Part shown: in pieces, positions 26,001-35,000 of the stretch
Numbering within the stretch: the stretch's first letter is position 1
Layout: each line of letters starts with the position of its first letter
NCBI GenBank assembly: GCA_004026145.2
Contig: CP034991.1
Span: forward strand, 15,863,214 to 15,927,213
Length of the DNA: 64,000 nt
Reading direction: 5' to 3'
Source: Takifugu bimaculatus
Lineage: Eukaryota; Chordata; Actinopteri; Tetraodontiformes; Tetraodontidae
The notes under the pieces: model-generated
Seen by the model: only the letters and a program-made list of their open reading frames with translations
Database searches by the model: none
What the model was told of the DNA's origin: nothing
Translations under genes and position numbers: made by a program

Positions 26001-29000
26001 CACTTAATTGTAGCACCAATAACCCAGGGTTGGCATATTTGCACTAACTAATCATCCTACCTCTGGAATGTCTTATTTGCACATCTTATTTGCACCTTAT
26101 TTTTTTCCTCACGCTGTCCGACACAGCGTGAGGAAAGCGTGTAAAAAATTTTACAATTTTTAATTTCTGTATATACTGCACAATGTACATAGCAATGTAA
26201 ATAATATAAGAGGTTTATTTTATTTTTTTTAGTACTTTTCTGTATTGTACACCACGGGCTACCGCTGTAACGTGCAATTTCCCCGATGTGGGATCAATAA
26301 AGTCTTTTATCCTTATCCTTATCCTACAAAGTTGATAATCGATCTGCGGTCTAAGGCGTGGTCTGGTGCCAAGTGCACATGTGAACACCTTTATGCCTGA
26401 ACAAGGCGTTTGTTATGGACAATCTGAGACAAGCACAGAAGTCCAATAACAAAACACCACTCGGGTTCAGATCGGGGGGGGGCGTTCTTCCCAATCACAC
26501 CTCTCCAGGTCACACTGGTCACAGGATCTGTCCCCCCACTCAAAGGCGAAGGGAGGCTACCCTCTCATCCACCAGGGTAAACTCCAATATACAGGCACTG
26601 AGCTGGGGAGCAACGAGAATTGCCACCGCTGCCCGTTGCCTTTCACCATCGGCAACTCCAGAGTGGTAGAGAGTCCAATCCTTCTCGAGAAGACTGGTTC
26701 CAGAGCCCTTGCCGTGCGTCGAGGTGAGGCCAACTATATCTAGTCGGAACTTCTCAACCTCGCGCACCAACTCAGGCTCCTTTCCCACCAGAGAGGTGAC
26801 ATTCCATGTCCCTAGAGCCAGTTTATGCAGCCGGGGATCAGACCGCCAAGGTCCCTGCCTTCGGCCGCTACCCAAAACACAATGCACCCGACCCCCTTGG
26901 CCCCTCCTGCAGGTGGTGAGCCCACGGGAAGGGGGTCCCATGTTGCCTCTTCGGGCTGTGCCCGGCCGGACTCCAGGGGCAGAGGTCTGGCCACCAGGCG
27001 CTCGCCAACGTCCCCCACCCCCAGGCCTGGCTCCAGGAGGGGGCCCCGGTGACCCGCATCCAGGCAAGGGAAACTTGGCACCAATATTGTTCTTCATCAT
27101 GAGGGGGTCCTGGGCTACGCTTTATCTGATCCCTCACCTAGGACCTGTTTGCCATGGGTGGCCCTACCAGGGGCATATAGCCCCAGACAACGGAGCTCCT
27201 AGGATCATGGGAACACGCAAACCCCTCTACCACGATAAGGTGGTAGCCCAGTTATTTTTATGAATTTTAATTTAATATTTGATCCAATTTTATTCACAAC
27301 CTCATTACAATCACATTTATTACAGGTTAAATATTTTAAATTAATCCAATACATCTTCTCAAGGATGACTTGCTCAAGGATGACACTGCTTATCTCAGTC
27401 AAGTTTGAACTTCAAACCTGCTACCTATTAAAGCCCATTGGCAGCATCTTTCTCCACTGTAGCTGTGCAGAGTATCCAACTAGCTCCCATTCCACAAGGT
27501 ACTTTAGTAGAATCTCATTAACGACAGACATGAGAGTAGCAAAAGAATTAAAATTAATTTTGCACATACAAGGCTATACTGTTGAGATCCTTTTCGTGAC
27601 CCTGATTTGGTGTGAAAATACTGGAGTTTGTGGAACTGGCATACAGGAGATTCAGATGACATGAAATGAAGTCAGGAGAAGTGGTACCAACACAAGAACA
27701 ATTCATGCGTGCAGAGCCAGCACCAGTTCTGAGGAGACATACATACCGAGAGGAATATCAGTCATAAAATGGGTGAGAGGTCACTGGCTAGCTACGGCAA
27801 TGTGTGGTGCCAGCCTGCCTGTCTTCAGCTGTCCCAAACAGAGAATGCTAACCTTGAATGCAGGAGAATCCTCTAGCTTGCTTGTCTCTTTAGCACTACC
27901 TTGTCTACAAGAAGAATCAAAAACAAGATGTGGTCACAGAGAGCTCTGAAGCTACTTCAAATAAATAAGAGAGGCCTGAGAGTAAAGGTCAATCTATAGG
28001 ACAATTTAGGACAAACTATTTGTTTCAGAGAGGGTGTAATTTTCCCTTCATATTCACCAGTCAGGAATCAACTCAATATTATTTTTTGTAGTTTTACACA
28101 TTGTGCACAGTTTACACTGTTAAAAAGTCATTTTCTTTCCTTTTAAGTGCGGGACCACAGACATGCAGTGCATGTATAAGTGAAGATCTGTTTGAGGAAC
28201 CTGCCTCTATTCTCAAGTTAGGTGGTGTAAGTAATTTCAATTCTTCTTTACTTTTCTTTTTAAAGTGTATTGATTTTCTTGTTCCATGGCTTTCATCATA
28301 AGACTTATCATTGACCAGTATAGGTGGACATGTGCTTTTGGCATCAGTTAATCACTGAATATTGAGCCATCAACTCACAATCCTCTGAGAGCAAAATTAA
28401 AATGTGGAATGGCAGGGATACACATGAGAATAGCATAAATGCTGCTCACAACACTGGTGAAACAATTTATCCCAACTTGTGTCAGGCTGTAACAGCGTTT
28501 GGTTTCCCAGGCTTTCCCTGACAATGCAGCCCGGAGGGAAGTGGAGGCCTTGGCTGCTGTCTGTCCCAATGAAGGATGCATATGGACAGGAACTATCAAA
28601 GAATTTGAGGTATGCACAGTAGGCTGACAGCCATTTTTATTTAGCCTTTTAGCCATTACAGCTGGAAATTAACATGTATTTCCTGCAGTAGAAAATACCT
28701 TAAACAACAGAAACTGTCAGTCTGGGAGTAAAGAGAGCAGTTACTGGAGTTTTAGGAGAGGGTTGTTGTCATCCCATTCCTGTCAGTGCAGGATTGTAAC
28801 TGCTCAACAGTCCCAGCACGCCTTCATCGCTGGATGTGGTATTGACCCGTTTACCTAATTAGTTGTCAAATGCTGCTCCAGTTGTTTTTTATTTGTGCCA
28901 GTTACAGCTCCAGCTTTTTGGTCCAACTCTTTAAAGATGCCACCGCCTTCAACATCAAAGCTAATATTTTCGATTAATAGAAAAAATGTCTACATGTTCC

Positions 29001-32000
29001 TTTTGCGCTGTTGGATTTATGAGATTTGAAAGTTATTCTGATTTCTTTACATGTTGCTTAGTGTCCCAACTGTTTTGGAATTGCGGTTGTATTTAGGACC
29101 TTATTTGAAAATAGAAATACCCTACTTACTTTCTATAGCTATATATTTGCAGCAACAGCAATCACTATAAAAGGGAATGAAAGAGCTTCAAAATGATACC
29201 CTGGTGGGGCTTTTCAAACTTAAATCAATCAAAAGTACAGCACATGTTATACGAGCCTTCTTTTCACTTTTGGGGACCAGTTTGGTATCAAGTCCGAGAT
29301 GCCCCCAGGCTTATCGTGAACATAATTGTTCTTATCTGCAGGCTAGGCATGAGGACAGCTGTGACTTCATGATTATCTTGTGTCCTTCCTGTAAAGAGCT
29401 TATGAGAGTCAATGAACAGGAGCGTCACAATGAAAGAGAATGTCCAGAGCGGACTCTCAACTGCAAGTACTGCAAAGACCCCTTCCAGTTAAAGAACATC
29501 AAGGTCAGCCTTTTTTTTTTTTAAAGATTTGTGTCTGTTAAATAAGGTTATTCTAGTTATAATGACTGTTATGATGTTGGAACATACAACCTGCAGTTTG
29601 ACGTGCTGATGGGTGAACATTCAATGGGCCAGATTCACGAAGCGTTCTTACGAACAAATTTGTTCTTAAGTCCCACTTACGAACAGTTGACGAAGATTGT
29701 GGCATTCACCAATTTCTTCTTATCCTGGATTTATGCATAGGTAAGAACAAATCCTACAAACACTCAGGAGTACTCTTGCGAACATTTCAGTGCCGACATG
29801 TTGGCATGGTTGTGTTTTCTTCTCTTGTGCAGTTCAATAAAATTCAATATTACAATGATAATTCTGTCATATTTATTTATTTATTTGTTTATTTCCTATT
29901 TTTGGTGATTTACGGAGAAATTTAAAATTACGTAAATGTGCCAATGACTTAACATTAATCAACCAAATTGGAAACCAATTTAATTAACACTTTTAATTTT
30001 ATTTGATTTTATCTTGATTTATTTTATTAGGGGATCGAGGATATGCCCTGGTTGTTGACACCACTGACCAACCCTCAGACTCCACAGGAGTTTTATTCAA
30101 TCAGATGCATGCGCGCAGTCGCTCCACCATTGAACGCAACATCGGCATGTTAAAGGGGCGCTGGATGTGTTTGGACACAGAGCCACAACCCCGTGAGGAT
30201 GTGCGTCCTGACGCAATGATGGGGCCAGACTGCAGGCACGCGGTTCACGTTCGAGCGCAATTAATTGCCCGTTTGTGAATAAAATGCATTATTGTCACAA
30301 TCCGAGCACAGCTTTTACACGTTTATTTTTTTTACATTCTTCTTTTTTTTACATTCTCGTTGATTTCTTTCAGCGTGTTGGCTATAGTCATCAGGGTTGA
30401 GGCAATTTTATCAAGCGTGTTAGCCATCCTTTCTTGATTGTTCAACACGGCGTCAGAAATCAGGCGTGGAGAGGCAAGCTTTGGGCATTTTGCTTTGGGC
30501 ATTTGGCTGCTTTTTGCTCTGTCTACAGGGTCCTGCTGCAGTTCCTTTTATGGGCATTAGTGGGCGGTGACTTATGCTAATCGCATGTTAATTAGACTCA
30601 CCTGGCACGCGCTTTCAACTTACGAACAGATGGCATTCATCAATCTAAGAACACAGCTGCGAACAATTCTGGGGCTTACGAACGCGTTGATGAATCCGAC
30701 GTAGGGTTTTCTTAAAAAACTTCTTAAGGACAACTTAAGAAAGAATCTAAGAAGATTCGTAAGAACATATTGGTGAATCTGGCCCAATGTCTTTAATAAT
30801 AACTGCAAATGTTATTTGTCTCCAATAGATCTATAAATTTAAATATCCACTACTGTCAGGGAATTACTGAAGCTGTCATACAGTGTACATATTATATACA
30901 TAATATCACTACTGTATATTCTGTTTTTTTGTCTACTAACTCTTTTTGACTTCTTTTAGGCTCATGATGAAATTTGTCCAAAGTATCCAATGATATGTGA
31001 AGGTTGTTCAAAGAAAAAGATCCCAAGGGAAAAGGTAGACGTTGTTTTTAACCTATAATTCAGTTTAACAATACTATTGTCCTTGAATAGATTGTGAGTT
31101 GGTTTTTGTTCTATTTTTAGTATGTGGATCATATTAAGTACTGCAGTAAATTTAAATCACCAGTGCAGATTTCATGTTGTTGGCTGCAACACATCAGTAA
31201 GTAACTACTTTTTCACAATTTGTTCTGTGTGTTATAGAGAAACATATATCTTATAACTTTATAGCAGTAGTAGACAAAACCTCTTCCAATCTATTGATCA
31301 ACATACATTACAACATTACATTTGTGATTAAATCAAAATTTTTACCCGAACTTTTTTCTGGGCTACTATTTTGCTACTATATGAGATGGATATATTATCA
31401 GATATAAGTGAAACACTGAGGCAATGATGTAACCAGTGATAATGTGTACTGACAGTGATAAGTGTGGCTTGAACCAGATGCAGCAGTTTCTTATCTGAAT
31501 TTAAGGCTCTATTTTTAACATCATATAATATGAAATACATAAAGTGCATTTATTAATCTCACCACTGTCTTTTGTGGTGTTGGCGAACATTTGTTGAATA
31601 TTGTTTTAACCCTGTAAATCGTTCTATTCAATATATAATATATAGAGGAAAATTTTACATTTGTGATGAGACAAAATATTATTTATGGAAGCAGATAACA
31701 GATTGCAACTTAGTACAAGTGAAATCTCTTATTTACTCTCTTGACTCAATAGAAAAGAATATTCCAACACCCTTCATACACATTATAAAGCTTTGTAGGA
31801 CTATATGTATATGGCAATTTGTATTTATACTGAATATGCATTGCTAATACAATTACTGCTGGCTGCATAGTTTGACTTTTTTCTCATTTGCAGTTTTTTG
31901 AATATCATTAAAATTGCATTTTTCTTGCTCTGGTAAAGGTTAAATCATCTAGATTCTGCTTGTGTCTTTGACACCAAGGTTGAAAAAGAGAAAATCCATG

Positions 32001-35000
32001 ACCATGAGCGACAGTGTTCCTATGAGCATTTAAATCTTCTGCTGCATTTCATCATGGGACATCAAGATCAGCCTGGAGAGCTTGCAGCCTCAGAGTCTGG
32101 ATGTGGCCAGTCACAAGTTGTTGGAGCTTCATCAGTCCCTCAGGGATCTTGAACTTAAGATGAGCCAGATCAGCGGTAGTGGTCTGACCATTGCACAGGG
32201 TGTTTGCGCCCCATCTGTAGCGACCTCTTTCACACCATTACCTAGTAGCGTAAGAGCTGCTCTGGAGTTACAGTTACAAAGCGAGAAGACTAAGGTGGCT
32301 GAGCTGAGCCGGCGCTGCCAGGACCTCGAGTTAAAAGTGAGAACTTTCGAAAACATCGTGTGTGTCCTCAACAGGGAGGTGGAGCGCTCATGCACCACCA
32401 TGGAAGCATACAACCGCCAGCATCGACTGGACCAGGACAAGATTGAAATCCTAAACAACAAGGTGACTGGTGCCAGTCCTGTTCATTGTCATTCCTCACG
32501 TATGATATAAATATAAGAGCAGAAATCAAGAAGAAATATTTTCAAATTACAAAATCTCCAAGTGAAAAGGGCTTCACTAGGTGTGATGTGGAACAAAAAA
32601 TGAACTTTAAAATAAGATTTCAAGGAACAAATAACGTATTTTAACATTTTACCATCAATGGCCCGTTCACCACTTTAAACTTCTTAATCTTTCTTAAGAT
32701 TGTCCTTAGAAGGTTTTTAAGAAACCCGTCGATTCATCCGTAACCCCGAATTGTTCGCATGTTCAGATTGATGCCATCTGTTAAAGCCGTGCAGTGAGCT
32801 AATTACTACGATTAGCATATCACCGCCCACTAATGCCCATAAAAGGAACTGCAGCAGGACCCTGTAGACAGAGCAGAAAGCAGCCAAATGCCCAAAGCTT
32901 GCCTCTCCACGCCTGATTTCTGACGCCGTGTTGAACAATCAAAAAAGGATGGCTAACACGCTTGATAAAATTGCCTCAACCCTGATGACTATAGCCAACA
33001 CGCTTAAAGAAATCAACGAGAATGTAAAAAAAGAAGAATGTAAAAAAAAAATAAACGTGTAAAAGCTGTGCTCGGATTGTGACAATAATGCATTTTATTC
33101 ACAAACGGGCAATTAATCGCGCTCGAACGTGAACCGCGTGCCTGCAGTCTGGCCCCATCATTGCGTCAGGACGCACATCCTCACGAGGTTGTGGCTCTGT
33201 GTCCAAACACATCCAGCGCCCCTTTAACATGCCGATGTTGCGTTCAATGGTGGAGCGACTGCGCGCATGCATCTGATTGAATAAAACTCCTGTGGAGTCT
33301 GAGCGTTGGTCAGTGGTGTCAACAACCAGAGCATATCCTCGATCCCCTAATAAAATAAATCAAGATAAAATCAAATAAAAAGACAGTTTTGGCATGGTTT
33401 CCAATTTGGTTGATTAATGTTAAGTCATTGGCACATTTACGTAATTTTAAAATTTTCCGTAAATCACCAAAAATAGGAAATAAACAAACAAATAAATATG
33501 ACAGAATTATCATTGTAATATTGAATTTTATTGAACTGCACAAGAGAAGAAAACACAACCATGCCAACATGTCGGCACTGAAATGTGCGCAAGAGTACTC
33601 CTGAGTGTTCCTAGGATTTGTTCTTACCTACGAATAAATCCAGGATAAGAAGAAATTGGTGAATGCCACAATCTTCGTCAACTGTTCGTAAGTGGGACTT
33701 AAGAACAAATTTGTTCGTAAGAACGCTTCGTGAATCTGGCCCAATGTTCTGAAACTGCAGAATCTTTTATTTTAGGTTCAAAAGACAACTTTTGGTGCTC
33801 AGCTTCATTATTCCAATCTATTACTACATTGCACCTAAAAAGTGCTTTTTAGACTGTGATTATTAGCTCAACAATATGGCTAAAGGCATTCCAATGTTTA
33901 AAACATGCAACTTAAAATAAAGCACTTTAATGCGAATAACTGCAGTCTTGATGTAGCTGTCTTATGAAGGTGTCTAGAAAAGTTTAAAAAAAAAAGTTGT
34001 TCTTATCAAGAAGAATGCAAAACTATCACACTTAATGAGAATCTCTTGTCACATATTGCATAACTGCTCTATGGAAATGAAACGTCAATAACCAAGTATC
34101 TATAAATATTCCAATAGCTATCATTGATACCTCTACATAGGCATGAAACATCTTTGTCTCAATGTTGTCTCAATACTCCAGGTTATCAGATTGTTGAAGG
34201 CTTTATCATATCTCAAAATAGCATCTCAAAACCAGATGACATCATGCTTAGGAAGAACTTACCCACATCACTTGTGGAAAGTTAAAGATGATGGCCCTGC
34301 TGAAAATGAATGACTGTTTTCTGCCTTGATGGTTTTAAGGGAGTCTATATATCAGAACCACAGAACAGAGGCGCAGCACACAGATTGTCCCACTAGATTT
34401 ACCCAAGTTTTCTTTCCTTGCCAGTAGAATACACTATATCTTAAAATGTATAATTCCAACAGTGTCATTGACTCTTGGATGAAAATGTAGATCAGACAGT
34501 TGAGATATTAAAATATCTTATTTTGCATTCATGGGAAAATCAACCAACATTACTGTTTTACAATATAAGTATCTTTACAATGACAGCTTCACATGTCCTC
34601 TGCAAATTATCCCCCACATGGAATCATCCTGATATCCTGCAGAATAAGTTATTCTTTTAAATCTCAGATTCTAAAGCATTTAAAGATCTTTGACATGCTT
34701 CCCATGGCAACAATTTCATCCCATTCCAAAACATGGTGGGGTAATTTAGAATGAAGAGGAATACTTTGTTTAAATATCTTAAAATGGGACAAACGTTTAT
34801 CCACCAGTACAAACAAAATCTTCTGGACAGCAAATAGCTTAAAATGACTGAAAGCCACAATCTACATTCATGCAAGGCGGACATTTCCCCAGTATGCGTT
34901 TGTGAGCTTCATGTGTGCTGTGTAGCAAAAACAGATCTGTAATATTTCATCATTGTGCTCAATAACAAGTGTCCCAAGTGACAAACTCCAATATTCTTGT

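Larger units (their letters stand above)
23736..26325 (+). mobile_element. Rex1-type (CR1 clade) LINE, 5'-truncated
   Basis: The remnant begins in the endonuclease domain (GDFNHASLSS, then LLGRSDHNLVHLSP). It continues through the RT (KATGPDGINSRLLKD, FAYRPGIGVDDAV, FDFSSAFNTI, STGGPQGTV, FSDDTTIVG, VVIDFSRK, YKYLGVHLNNKLDW, FYAVVCWS). The 3' tail is GGGATCAATAAAGTC followed by TTATCC repeats. The 5' half, up to RT motif 2, is open for long stretches (23599-24360, 24407-25039), then stops and shifts accumulate. The family name is from memory of teleost LINEs; CR1-clade membership is safer than the exact family. Confidence 0.8.

Noticed and set aside
26709..27263. A 184-codon plus-strand frame rich in Pro/Gly
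   Set aside because: It is the antisense shadow of the GC-rich 5' leader and endonuclease region of Rex3 on the minus strand.
28375..28656. A minus-strand frame overlapping traf2 exon 3
   Set aside because: It is antisense to a clear zinc-finger exon and lacks any family features.
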